Assembly (NCBI RefSeq): GCF_005876835.1
Contig: NZ_PPSW01000001.1
Location: 62,001-126,000, forward strand
Direction of reading: 5' to 3'
DNA length: 64,000 nt
DNA from: Pseudoalteromonas phenolica
GTDB lineage: Bacteria; Pseudomonadota; Gammaproteobacteria; Enterobacterales; Alteromonadaceae
The notes under the pieces were generated by a model. The model made no database searches. It had not been told where the DNA came from and worked only from the letters and a program-made list of their open reading frames with translations. Positions within the stretch are counted from its first letter, which is position 1. Every line of letters begins with the position of its first letter. Positions 35,590 to 43,666 of this stretch are shown one piece after another. Position numbers and translations under genes: made by a program.

Positions 35590-36761
35590 CAGACATACAT
35601 TTGACGCAACTGATAGAGCCTTGGTTTGATAGCTCAATGGCGTCACAGTGGTTGACCCATACCGTGGCAAACCTGATTGGTTTATGTGCACTTTGCTTGT
35701 TGTACTTAGTGACTCGTCGATTGGTCTTACCTAGTCTACAGAATTTGATTACGCGCTTCTCTCCTAGTCGTATTGGGCAGTTGAGTCCACAACTTAGTAA
35801 GCTATCAGGACGTCTTTCGGCACTCATTTGCTGTGTGCTGTTTTTAGGCTTTTTTGAGCGGGTATTTGTTGCACCAGAGTGGCTATTTGCCATTGGCAAA
35901 GTGGTGGGGCAAATTCTGTTAGTGATTATTTCGGGTTTGCTGTTTAGTGCCTTTATTAATTTGGGTCATGGCATTTATCAGCAACTGAAGTTTGCCAAAG
36001 AAGTGCCGATCCAAGGCCTAGTGCAGGTTGCTAAATTAATCACCTTTATCGTTTGTGCCATTTTATCAATCAGCCTGTTAATTGATAAATCACCAACTTA
36101 TATTTTGTCGGGTTTTGGTGCCATTGCGGCGGTCACGCTATTGGTTTTTAAAGACACCATTTTAGGCCTAGTGGCGAGCATTCAAATAGCAGCCAATCGT
36201 CTGGTGAGCATTGGTGATTGGATCCAGGTCGATGCTTTTGGCGCAGACGGCGAAGTACTTGATTTAGGGTTGAATACCGTACGTGTGCGTAACTGGGATA
36301 ACACCATAACGACTATCCCTACCTATCAGCTTATCTCAGACTCATTTAAGAATTGGCGTGCGATGCAGCAATCGTCGGGCAGACGGATAAAGCGCCCAAT
36401 CTATATTGATATGCACAGCTTGCAAACTTGGTCAGAAGAACAGATTACCAGCAAAGCGAACGAATTAGGTTTTGAGATAGACGCAGGTCAACCCCTGAGT
36501 AATGTGTCTGTGTTCCGTAAATATGCTGAGCATTATTTAAGAACTCACCCTAAAGTCAGTAAAGAGTGTGTGCTTATGGTACGCTCTTTAGCACCCAGTG
36601 AAAAAGGTCTGGGGTTAGAAGTGTATTGCTTTAGTAGCAACACTCAGTGGGTGCCTTATGAACAATTGCAAGCTGAGGTTATCGAGTACTTGGTTGCTAA
36701 GTTAGCTGATTTTGAGCTAAGACCTTTCCAAGCAGTCACGGGCCAGTTAAAACTTGACTAA
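35586..36761 (+). CDS. MscS-family mechanosensitive channel, YbdG/YnaI-like
   Basis: The 391-residue protein has four or five N-terminal membrane helices. The MscS core begins near residue 170: a pore-lining helix GFGAIAAVTLLVFKDTILGLVASIQIA, then the beta domain RLVSIGDWIQVD, and DNTITTIPTYQLISDSFKNW. Length and the WRAM segment fit the YbdG group. Such channels open on membrane stretch and release solutes during osmotic downshock. The four-base overlap (ATGA) with the acyltransferase couples it to lipid remodelling; this pairing of lipid-acyl enzymes with a tension sensor may be functional. Confidence 0.92.
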   Translation: MTDIHLTQLIEPWFDSSMASQWLTHTVANLIGLCALCLLYLVTRRLVLPSLQNLITRFSPSRIGQLSPQLSKLSGRLSALICCVLFLGFFERVFVAPEWLFAIGKVVGQILLVIISGLLFSAFINLGHGIYQQLKFAKEVPIQGLVQVAKLITFIVCAILSISLLIDKSPTYILSGFGAIAAVTLLVFKDTILGLVASIQIAANRLVSIGDWIQVDAFGADGEVLDLGLNTVRVRNWDNTITTIPTYQLISDSFKNWRAMQQSSGRRIKRPIYIDMHSLQTWSEEQITSKANELGFEIDAGQPLSNVSVFRKYAEHYLRTHPKVSKECVLMVRSLAPSEKGLGLEVYCFSSNTQWVPYEQLQAEVIEYLVAKLADFELRPFQAVTGQLKLD

Positions 36762-37028
36762 CTTAATGCCTTGCTAATACTTATAATTGTTTGAAAGCGG
36801 GTGTGTTCTTAAAAATGATTGAATTGACCACTTATTTAAAGAGTCGGTTGATATAATTTTTTAGCATATTGAGTCGTAAAAAAATTGTCATAAAGTGCAT
36901 AATTTGAACTGTGCATATGGTACAGTGCGCCTGTTGCGCTATACGAAGTAGTATAGTTTTTTTGTGGCATTTGATACGGAGTTAGAAATCACGCAAAGCA
37001 ATAGGGAGGTGAATAGAGGTAATTTGAT

Positions 37029-37811
37029 TTGACGAAATATACAGCTATCACAGTTTTTTTCTTGTTGTTTGCCCGAGTAGCTTGGGCTGATCACACCATA
37101 CATGTGGCTATTGACCACGCCCCCCCTTTTAGTGAAATAGATAGTCAAGGTGAAAGCCAAGGCTTGATCATCGATATTGTCTCAGAATTACTGAAAGACG
37201 CTCACCCAGACTACAAAATTAAACCCGTCCCATGTCCGTTTTCTCGTTGTGTACGTATGCTTGCCCAAGGGCAGGTTGATGTCATGGGCGGCCTGATTAA
37301 AACCAATCGCCGTGAACAAACCATGGCATTTGTGCAACCACCTTACATGGTCTTGTCTTCTTCTTTTGTTTTTTATGCGAATAAAAACAGCGATATTGAA
37401 GTGAACAACTTTGATGAGTTACATGGCAAACGTATTGCGGTAATGCGCGGAGGTGCTTATTACAAAGAGTTTGATGAAGATAAAACACTTAATCGAGTGC
37501 AAGTGAATTCTGAGCATGTGGCGTTTGATTTACTACTGAAAGGGCGGGTTGATTTAGTGTTGTCGGTTGAAGAAACCGCAGAAGTGGCGATGAGAACATT
37601 GAACCAGCCATTTGAGCAATTAAAGAAAGTGAATTATCGCCATACCAACAACATCTATGGTCATATGGCGTTTAGCCAACGCTTTGCAAAAACGCCGTTA
37701 GCAATAAAGCTGCAAAGAAAAATGATAAAGCTGGCTAAATCAGGACAACTCAATAAATTGGTTGCCCCATACCAGTTACCGGCTATTCCATCAGCTTTAA
37801 TCAAAGAGTAA
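37029..37811 (+). CDS. Periplasmic solute-binding protein, family 3
   Basis: The 260-residue protein has a signal peptide (TAITVFFLLFARVAWA) and the SBP_bac_3 pattern: IHVAIDHAPPFSEID, GLIIDIVSELLKD, GQVDVMGGLIKTNRRE and GKRIAVMRGGAYYK. This fold usually binds amino acids for ABC uptake, but no permease or ATPase is adjacent. Orphan members of this kind are common in marine Alteromonadales and may act as sensors. It starts at TTG (37029, or 37023), nine bases after AGAGG. It ends three bases from the end of the convergent NTF2-like gene. Ligand unknown. Confidence 0.82.
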   Translation: MTKYTAITVFFLLFARVAWADHTIHVAIDHAPPFSEIDSQGESQGLIIDIVSELLKDAHPDYKIKPVPCPFSRCVRMLAQGQVDVMGGLIKTNRREQTMAFVQPPYMVLSSSFVFYANKNSDIEVNNFDELHGKRIAVMRGGAYYKEFDEDKTLNRVQVNSEHVAFDLLLKGRVDLVLSVEETAEVAMRTLNQPFEQLKKVNYRHTNNIYGHMAFSQRFAKTPLAIKLQRKMIKLAKSGQLNKLVAPYQLPAIPSALIKE

Positions 37812-37814
37812 CCA

Positions 37815-38180
37815 TCAGCGGCCCATAAAAGTCACGCGTTTAATAAGGCCGTCAATCACCTCATAAGCGGCTATCACGGTTACGCTGCTGTCTATTATAT
37901 TTGCATCTTCACTGGCTGATTCAGCCAGTTCGTGGTCCACCAAAATATTGCCCTCTACCATGCGTTTTAGTGAACTGGCATTAAGATATTTCAAAGAGGC
38001 GAACTTCTGACCATATCGTTCAATCAGCTTATCTTTACCCTGATATTGTAAGCCACCAGGGAAGGCATGAATTTCAACATCATCATGATATGTCGCAGCA
38101 AAGGCGTCGATATCACGGTTGTTATAGGCGTCGAGTTGTTTATCAACGATGGCAATGGTAGTCAGCTCAATGTCTGTCAT
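37815..38180 (-). CDS. NTF2/SnoaL-like protein
   Basis: The 121-residue protein shows the SnoaL-like pattern: IVDKQLDAYNNRDIDAFAATYHDDVEIHAFPGG, then KLIERYGQKFAS, and a C-terminal beta sheet ending VTFMGR. The fold is a cone-shaped dimer with a ligand pocket; functions range from isomerases to binding proteins. Catalytic assignment is not possible. GAGGATCTC precedes the ATG. It is 32 bases downstream of the small membrane peptide gene on the same strand and could be the last gene of that operon. Confidence 0.8.
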   Translation of the reverse strand: MTDIELTTIAIVDKQLDAYNNRDIDAFAATYHDDVEIHAFPGGLQYQGKDKLIERYGQKFASLKYLNASSLKRMVEGNILVDHELAESASEDANIIDSSVTVIAAYEVIDGLIKRVTFMGR

Positions 38181-38212
38181 GAGATCCTCAGAATTAAGGT
38201 GTCAGGTTTAGG

Positions 38213-38377
38213 CTAAATGTCTTTTCTCGTTTTTAGTGTACCAGTTACGGCAAACACTAAAGCGGCACACAAAATAATGATGTCAGCATAAAAAGGTGGC
38301 GTCTGGATGCTTAGCAAAGTCCCAACCGTAGTCAATAACAAGCTGCTTGTGTAATAGCTCATGATGATTCTGTCCAT
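38213..38377 (-). CDS. Small two-helix membrane peptide, 54 residues
   Basis: A GGAGTAGATC ribosome site precedes the ATG at 38377. Two hydrophobic segments (SSLLLTTVGTLLSI and DIIILCAALVFAVTGTL) are followed by a basic end (LKTRKDI). It lies 42 bases after the XRE gene on the same strand, so it is probably co-transcribed. It is the third member of a three-gene module (membrane protein, XRE regulator, small membrane peptide). Function unknown. Confidence 0.6.
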   Translation of the reverse strand: MDRIIMSYYTSSLLLTTVGTLLSIQTPPFYADIIILCAALVFAVTGTLKTRKDI

Positions 38378-38419
38378 GATCTACTCCTTTATATATTGAT
38401 GGTTACTGTACAGGTCTGT

Positions 38420-38740
38420 TTAAGCAATGAATAAATACAAAATACCTGCGCCCACAAGCCCACCAAGTAGGGCCGCAGCACCTAACATTATTAAATGTAG
38501 TTTCATATTTACTGTAGTTTGGTTGCCATTGGTTTCTTCAACATCATCGAGATTGATCAGAAATGACTGCTTTACTTCGAATACTGCACACAAGCTCATC
38601 ATGGTTTCACGGCTGGCAACGCCTTCTTTTTCAACCCGTTGAATAGTACGAAGGCTCAAGCCACATGCATCTGCCAATGACTGTTGGGTCCAATTTTTGT
38701 CATCTCTAAGCTGTTTTATGGTTTTTGGATTTAGTTGCAT
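38420..38740 (-). CDS. XRE-type regulator with C-terminal membrane anchor
   Basis: The 106-residue protein has an N-terminal helix-turn-helix (NPKTIKQLRDDKNWTQQSLA, then ACGLSLRTIQRVEKEG, residues 5-40), a linker, and a membrane helix at the end (about 85-104, LIMLGAAALLGGLVGAGILY). A DNA-binding domain tethered to the membrane suggests it responds to a membrane-located partner, most likely the product of the gene 9 bases upstream. AGGAGA precedes the ATG. Inverted GACA/TGTC sites before the operon may be its operator. Confidence 0.85.
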   Translation of the reverse strand: MQLNPKTIKQLRDDKNWTQQSLADACGLSLRTIQRVEKEGVASRETMMSLCAVFEVKQSFLINLDDVEETNGNQTTVNMKLHLIMLGAAALLGGLVGAGILYLFIA

Positions 38741-38749
38741 GACAGTCTC

Positions 38750-39181
38750 CTAAAGCGAACCGCCAAACCAGCGACCAATGAAGTAACCTACCGCAGCGAA
38801 AGCAGCACCAAAGACTAGGCCGTAACAAAAGAAGGTGGCAAATGCCTTCATCATAAGTTTTGGGTTTTGTTCAAATGGTTTTAATGCTTTTCTGCCAACT
38901 ATTTTTTTACCTTTTAATACCAGGCATTCGGTTTCAGAAGTGAGCATATTGATAACGTCAAAGACAACAGTCCAGTTATCGCCTTCATATTCAAAGTTAT
39001 GCTTACTTTTATAGCCTAAGTTACGTTTTTCAGAAATCAATTCATCATTGATATAGACATATTCTTTGCCGTTTAAGAAATTGGCTTTACAGGCGATTTG
39101 GTTATTCCCATCTTGAAAATAAAGTTCAAAAGGCAGTTTCTTAGGTAGTGTTTTTTCTTCGTTGTTGATGCTATGAGTCAT
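38750..39181 (-). CDS. Membrane protein partner of the XRE regulator
   Basis: The 143-residue protein has a cytosolic beta-rich N-terminal domain (residues 1-105, with KLPFELYFQDGNNQIACKA and GDNWTVVFDVINM). It ends in a helical hairpin (about 112-140, AFATFFCYGLVFGAAFAAVGYFIG). No family was recognised. It is the first gene of the module, starting after AAGGGA. The small gap to the XRE gene implies translation from one message. Confidence 0.6.
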   Translation of the reverse strand: MTHSINNEEKTLPKKLPFELYFQDGNNQIACKANFLNGKEYVYINDELISEKRNLGYKSKHNFEYEGDNWTVVFDVINMLTSETECLVLKGKKIVGRKALKPFEQNPKLMMKAFATFFCYGLVFGAAFAAVGYFIGRWFGGSL

Positions 39182-39250
39182 GGTGCATATTCCCTTAGTT
39201 GTTTTGATTAAGTTGGGATAAGCATATTAGGTACGCCAGTATAAAGCGCC

Positions 39251-39296
39251 GACAGCAATATGTCAGTGCCTTTTTTGTCATAAGACAGTGAGTGTC
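39251..39296 (-). promoter_or_regulatory. Cluster of GACA/TGTC inverted repeats (candidate operator)
   Basis: Three overlapping inverted pairs lie 70-115 bases before the 39181 start: GACA-gcaata-TGTC (39251-39264), TGTC-ataa-GACA (39276-39287) and GACA-gtgag-TGTC (39284-39296). They are plausible binding sites for the XRE protein of this operon. Confidence 0.45.
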
Positions 39297-39408
39297 ATAC
39301 TTTCTAACTTGTTAATTTATATAATAATAAAAATATTTTTAAGGAGAGGTGTGACAGTGTGGTGGCAGAGTGAAAGAGCGCTTTGCACAGAGAGCAAAGC
39401 GCAAAAGG

Positions 39409-39753
39409 TTAGAAAATATTGCAAATATCGTCGGCTTTACAGGTGATCACCGTCACATTTTGATAGCCAATGCGAGTTAGTTGCTCTGCGGCAAATACCG
39501 CACGGCCGCCTGCAGCGCAATGCACATAAATGGGTTTTGCGGCATCTTTCACGATTTCAGGTAATTTAAATTCTAGTAAACCGCGTGGCACATTGATGGC
39601 ACCGGTTGCTGCTTTTTGCGCGTGCTCTTGAGGCTCGCGCACATCAACAAGTACGCCTTCATTGTCTTGAATCTCTTGTTTTGCTTGTTCAGCGGTAATG
39701 CAGCGCTGGTTAGGACGAACTGTTTTTAATACATCTTGAACAGGAGTCAACAT
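39409..39753 (-). CDS. Rhodanese-domain protein
   Basis: The 114-residue single rhodanese domain has the active-site loop VHCAAGGRA (Cys about residue 79), preceded by LVDVREPQEHAQKAATGAINVPRG. Rhodaneses carry a persulfide on the loop cysteine and move sulfane sulfur. Two further cysteines near the end (TCKADDICNIF) could be acceptor sites. AAGGAA precedes the ATG. It follows the DUF2892 gene by four bases, so the two are co-transcribed, away from the BigR-like regulator. This fits sulfide or persulfide handling. Confidence 0.92.
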   Translation of the reverse strand: MLTPVQDVLKTVRPNQRCITAEQAKQEIQDNEGVLVDVREPQEHAQKAATGAINVPRGLLEFKLPEIVKDAAKPIYVHCAAGGRAVFAAEQLTRIGYQNVTVITCKADDICNIF

Positions 39754-39757
39754 TGAA

Positions 39758-39946
39758 CTATTCCTTAATACCGAGTCGTTTTAAAAAAGTGATCATCGGA
39801 CACCAAAGCGTGAAAGATGATTGAATTAAATTTATAGCAATAAATACCGTAAACCACACAAAGTTTTCGTGTACGAAATAGGTTAACAGTAAAGAAATTA
39901 ACACCATAGTGCCGGCAATTAAGCGCAGTAAAGGATGCATAGTCAT
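39758..39946 (-). CDS. DUF2892 inner-membrane protein (YgaP membrane-part-like)
   Basis: The 62-residue protein has two helices (LLRLIAGTMVLISLLLTYFV and FTVFIAINLIQSSFTLWCPM). The N-terminal HPLLRLIAG and the SSFT-WCPM-LKRLG end are characteristic of DUF2892, which in YgaP is fused to a rhodanese. Here the two parts are separate genes in one operon. It likely helps move sulfur species at the inner membrane. GAGGTGAGCT supports the start at 39946. A candidate promoter is TTGCTA (40003-40008), 16 bases, TAAGAT (39981-39986), reading minus. Confidence 0.88.
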   Translation of the reverse strand: MTMHPLLRLIAGTMVLISLLLTYFVHENFVWFTVFIAINLIQSSFTLWCPMITFLKRLGIKE

Positions 39947-39984
39947 AGCTCACCTCAGAGATTTAAAAGACTTCCTTTTTATCT

Positions 39985-40046
39985 TATTAGAAAAACCTAA
40001 ATTAGCAAGTTCTAATATTAGACTTTTCTAATATATGGTTTATACT
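39985..40046. promoter_or_regulatory. Divergent control region with ArsR/BigR-like operator
   Basis: A perfect palindrome TCTAATATTAGA lies at 40011-40022, with a further TCTAATAT at 40027-40034 and ATTAGA near 39987. They overlap candidate promoters on both strands (minus -10 at 39981-39986; plus -10 TATACT at 40041-40046). AT-rich TCTAAT/ATTAGA palindromes of this kind are typical operators of BigR-type regulators. Confidence 0.65.
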
Positions 40047-40073
40047 TGTTGCAAATCGACCATGGGGACATGT

Positions 40074-40376
40074 ATGCAAATTGAAGATATGGCGCATAAC
40101 GCAGAGCAAGCAGAGCAATTATTAAAAATGATGGCGAATAAAAACCGCCTGATGATTTTATGCAGCTTGTTGCAAGGTGAAATGAGTGTGACGCAGTTAA
40201 ATGAATCAGTGCCTTTAGCGCAATCAGCACTTTCTCAGCATTTAGCCGCTCTGAGAAAAGCCGAATGTGTTGCCACACGTCGAGATGCGCAAACAATTTA
40301 CTATCGTCTTACCGATCCTAAGGTTGAGGCGATTTTGCAGCAGCTTTATCAACTCTTTTGCCAACCGGGTGAATAA
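40074..40376 (+). CDS. bigR: BigR/SqrR-type persulfide-sensing ArsR regulator
   Basis: The 100-residue winged-helix protein starts at ATG 40074, five bases after GGGGA; upstream in-frame ATGs lack a ribosome site. The DNA-reading helix is in PLAQSALSQHLAALRKAE. Cys30 (NRLMILCSLL) and Cys96 (LYQLFC) are 66 residues apart, the same spacing as the redox pair of BigR (Cys42/Cys108) and SqrR (Cys41/Cys107). In those proteins persulfides link the two cysteines and release DNA. The metal-binding motif of ArsR/SmtB (ELCVCDL) is absent. It probably represses both the DUF2892-rhodanese pair and its own pump operon. Its stop overlaps the next start (TAATG). Confidence 0.88.
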   Translation: MQIEDMAHNAEQAEQLLKMMANKNRLMILCSLLQGEMSVTQLNESVPLAQSALSQHLAALRKAECVATRRDAQTIYYRLTDPKVEAILQQLYQLFCQPGE

Positions 40377-43300
40377 TGATGGTATTCGACAAAGCCATTT
40401 CGGCAAGCTTACAAGGTCGTATTCCCATAGTGATCTTGTTCTTATCGCTGGTAGTGGGGGCTATGGCCTTACAGTTTACACCGCGTGAAGAAGAGCCACA
40501 AATTGTGGTGCCAATGCTCGACATTCATGTGCAGGCCCCAAACATAGGTGCCCCTGAAGTCGTGCGTTTGGTCACTGAGCCACTCGAAAAGTTATTACTA
40601 CAAATCCCCGGTGTTGAGCACGTTTACTCTACTACACAAACAGGGCAAGCGGTTGTGACGCTGCGCTTTCATGTTGGTGAAGACAGAGAAAACGCCATTC
40701 TCAATACCTACAGCAAGCTTTATGCACACCAAGAGCAGATGGCACCGGTGATCAGTAATTGGCAGATCAAACCTATTGAAGTGGATGATGTACCAATTTT
40801 AATGTTGGGCTTGTACTCACAAGACCCCCGTTTATATGGCGACTACGAACTCACGCGCTTTGCTCAAGAGCTATCCAACCATCTGCAACAAATTCCTAAT
40901 ACCAGTGCCATTGAGGTGATCGCAGGTCGCACCCGTCAAGTGCAAGTCGATTTAGACATCAGTGCGCTGTCAGCACACCAAACCACGCCTTTAGATGTAT
41001 TACATGCACTGCAAGTGTCGAATCAATTGCAGCAAGTCGGTCATCTGGTTACGGGCAAACAACAAATTCAACTTCAAGCGGGTGATGTACTTCGTGATGT
41101 AATGCAAGTGGCGAGTCTGCCGGTGAATGTCGTAAACGGTCAGCAAGTATTATTAAAAGATGTTGCAACAGTCACCGATGGCCCAAGCGAGCCAAATCAA
41201 TATCAGTGGTTGGCCATTGATGATACTCAGCAAGATTTGCCTCTTGTCACCATTAGCGTTGCCAAGCAAAAAGGCAGTAACGCCGTGGCAGTAGCCGAAC
41301 AAACACTGGCAAAAATGGCGCAACTTAAAGCCGATTTACTCCCTGCTGAAGTCGATTTCAAAGTACTGCGCAACTATGGCGAAACGGCCAATGAGAAAGT
41401 AAATAATCTCACTGCGAGTTTGGCCTTTGCGGTCTTTACTGTGGTGGTATTTGTCGGAGTCTTTCTAGGATGGCGCCCAGCCATTGTGGTCGGCTTAGCT
41501 GTGCCTATTTGTTATGGCATTACGCTGGCACTAGATTTTGCCTTTGGATATACCATTAACCGCGTCACCTTATTCGCTTTGATCTTGTCTTTAGGTTTAT
41601 TGGTTGATGATCCAATCACGGGCGTCGATAACATCAGCCGTTTCTTAAAACATGGTAAGAAATCAGACTCGTCAAGCAAGCGCATTCTTGGTGCGATGAG
41701 TGAGATTAAAGTGGCGTTGTTGATGTCGACGTTAACGATCGCCGTTGCGTTTGTGCCGATGGCATTTATCACCGGCATGATGGGCCCTTATATGGCCCCG
41801 ATGGCTTTTAATGTGCCAGTAAGTGTGGTGGTTTCGACAGTAGTGGCGTTTTTTGTCACACCTTGGCTTGCTAAAAAGCTGCTTAAAGGGCATGAAATCG
41901 AAGAGCCAGAAATCGGTGAGGGCAAGAGTCTTTATAGCAAATTAGTGATGCCGCTATTAGACTCGAATAAGAAAGCAAAGTGGTTGCTGTGGTCGGTATT
42001 GGTGCTGTTTATGTTGAGTGCTAGTTTACCATTATTTAGGGCGGTGCCGCTTAAGTTGCTGCCGTTTGATAACAAGAATGAAGTGCAAATATTAGTTGAG
42101 CTACCAGAGGGGAGTTCGCTGGAGCAAACCAGCTTGGTGGCACGACAAGTACAACAAGCCGCGTGGCAGCTTAACGAAATCACAGCGGTTGCCGCTTATG
42201 TCGGTCAACCTTCGAGTATGGACTTTAATGGTATGGTGCGCGGTTATTATCGACGTCATGCCCCGCATCTTGCTGATTTGCGCGTATTACTTAACGATAA
42301 AACCGAGCGCGACCATCAATCTCATGGTCTGGTATTGCGTTTACGTCAGGCGCTGGCTGCCTTCAATCAAAATGGCATCAAGGTCAAAGTGGTCGAAGTG
42401 CCACCGGGTCCGCCAGTGTTAAACACCTTAGTGGCCGAAGTCATCGCCGACCCATTTGTTGAAGCACAAGTACATCATGAGGCGGCAAATACACTTGCGA
42501 AACGTTTAGCAAAAGAGCCCCATGTGGTTGAAGTCGACACCTCTATTGCTGAGCTCGCCCCTTTGGCGCGTTTTGTGACTAATAAAGAAAAAGCCGCGTT
42601 ATCAGGTATTAGCACTCAAGATATTAGCCAAACCCTACAAATAGCCAGTCAGGGTATGCCTGCGGGTGTGCTGTATACCCCCCATGAAGCCATGCCCGTT
42701 CCAGTGCAGCTACAAGTACCCTATGAAGGGCGCAATCAATGGCAGTCTTTGGCGGCCGTGCAGTTAACTGGTCAACAGGCTTTAAGTAAAGTCGCCAATG
42801 ACTATGGCCTTGATAGTGCGGCACGACCTTTGGTTGCACTGTCTGAACTTGGTCAGTGGCAACAACATCATGTTGAACAGCCGATTATGCGCAAAGATCT
42901 GCAAACGGTTGTGTATGTGATGGCGGAGTTAAATGGCCGCACGCCTGCTGAAGTCATCGCCGATGTGGTTGCAGATGAAAATCGCACTGAGGAAAACTAC
43001 CAACCTTGGCAAACACGCACTTTCTTAAGCTCAGGCGGCACACAAGGGTGGCAAATGCCTACAGACACCAGCTATAGCTTTGGTGGCGAAGGTGAGTGGC
43101 GCATTACCGTTGATGTGTTTAGAGATATGGGTATTGCCTTTGCTTTTGCCCTCACGGCGATATTTGTCATATTGCGTATGCAAACGGGCTCGAACCGCTT
43201 AGCGCTGATAATTATGTCGGCCATTCCGTTAACCATGATTGGCATTATGCCGGGCTTTTGGGCGCTTAATCAGTTTGGGGAGCGCATGATAGCGGGTGCG

Positions 43301-43666
43301 CCAGAACCCATTTTATTCACCGCCACGGCCATGATCGGCATGATAGCGCTGGCAGGTATTGTAATTCGTAACTCACTTATTTTAGTTGAGTTTATCAATC
43401 AGGCTCGAGCAGAAGGCATGGCATTAAAAGCGGCCTTGATACGGGCAGGTGAAGTGCGTATGCGCCCAGTGCTACTCACCGCAGGCACGACTTTATTGGG
43501 GAATGCGGTGATCATACTCGACCCCGTATTTAGCGGACTGGCTTTGGCCATTATGTTTGGCATTATCGCTTCAACGATTTTCTCGTTGTTAGTGGTGCCA
43601 GTGGTGTATTTCTTAGTTTTCAAATCAACCGAGCAACAGGGGCAGCAAGATGCAACAAGAAACTAA
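40376..43666 (+). CDS. RND efflux permease in the BigR operon
   Basis: The 1096-residue protein has the 12-helix RND plan with two large periplasmic loops. REEEPQIVVPMLDIHVQAP near residue 38, SLGLLVDDPITGVDNISRF in TM4 (the Asp-Asp proton relay; canonical VDDAI reads VDDPI) and GIVIRNSLILVEFINQAR near the end are family motifs. The VDD-P-I variant and the IEVDDVP loop place it in a subgroup distinct from AcrB drug pumps. It is translated from ATG overlapping the regulator's stop. The cargo is unknown; its control by a persulfide sensor suggests export of a sulfur-related or electrophilic compound (inference). Confidence 0.93.
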   Translation: MMVFDKAISASLQGRIPIVILFLSLVVGAMALQFTPREEEPQIVVPMLDIHVQAPNIGAPEVVRLVTEPLEKLLLQIPGVEHVYSTTQTGQAVVTLRFHVGEDRENAILNTYSKLYAHQEQMAPVISNWQIKPIEVDDVPILMLGLYSQDPRLYGDYELTRFAQELSNHLQQIPNTSAIEVIAGRTRQVQVDLDISALSAHQTTPLDVLHALQVSNQLQQVGHLVTGKQQIQLQAGDVLRDVMQVASLPVNVVNGQQVLLKDVATVTDGPSEPNQYQWLAIDDTQQDLPLVTISVAKQKGSNAVAVAEQTLAKMAQLKADLLPAEVDFKVLRNYGETANEKVNNLTASLAFAVFTVVVFVGVFLGWRPAIVVGLAVPICYGITLALDFAFGYTINRVTLFALILSLGLLVDDPITGVDNISRFLKHGKKSDSSSKRILGAMSEIKVALLMSTLTIAVAFVPMAFITGMMGPYMAPMAFNVPVSVVVSTVVAFFVTPWLAKKLLKGHEIEEPEIGEGKSLYSKLVMPLLDSNKKAKWLLWSVLVLFMLSASLPLFRAVPLKLLPFDNKNEVQILVELPEGSSLEQTSLVARQVQQAAWQLNEITAVAAYVGQPSSMDFNGMVRGYYRRHAPHLADLRVLLNDKTERDHQSHGLVLRLRQALAAFNQNGIKVKVVEVPPGPPVLNTLVAEVIADPFVEAQVHHEAANTLAKRLAKEPHVVEVDTSIAELAPLARFVTNKEKAALSGISTQDISQTLQIASQGMPAGVLYTPHEAMPVPVQLQVPYEGRNQWQSLAAVQLTGQQALSKVANDYGLDSAARPLVALSELGQWQQHHVEQPIMRKDLQTVVYVMAELNGRTPAEVIADVVADENRTEENYQPWQTRTFLSSGGTQGWQMPTDTSYSFGGEGEWRITVDVFRDMGIAFAFALTAIFVILRMQTGSNRLALIIMSAIPLTMIGIMPGFWALNQFGERMIAGAPEPILFTATAMIGMIALAGIVIRNSLILVEFINQARAEGMALKAALIRAGEVRMRPVLLTAGTTLLGNAVIILDPVFSGLALAIMFGIIASTIFSLLVVPVVYFLVFKSTEQQGQQDATRN

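Noticed and set aside
42096..42422. A 108-codon frame inside the RND permease gene, and similar long frames opposite fusA, ubiB, rplN and others
   Set aside because: They lie wholly within well-identified genes in other frames, lack ribosome sites and show no family features.
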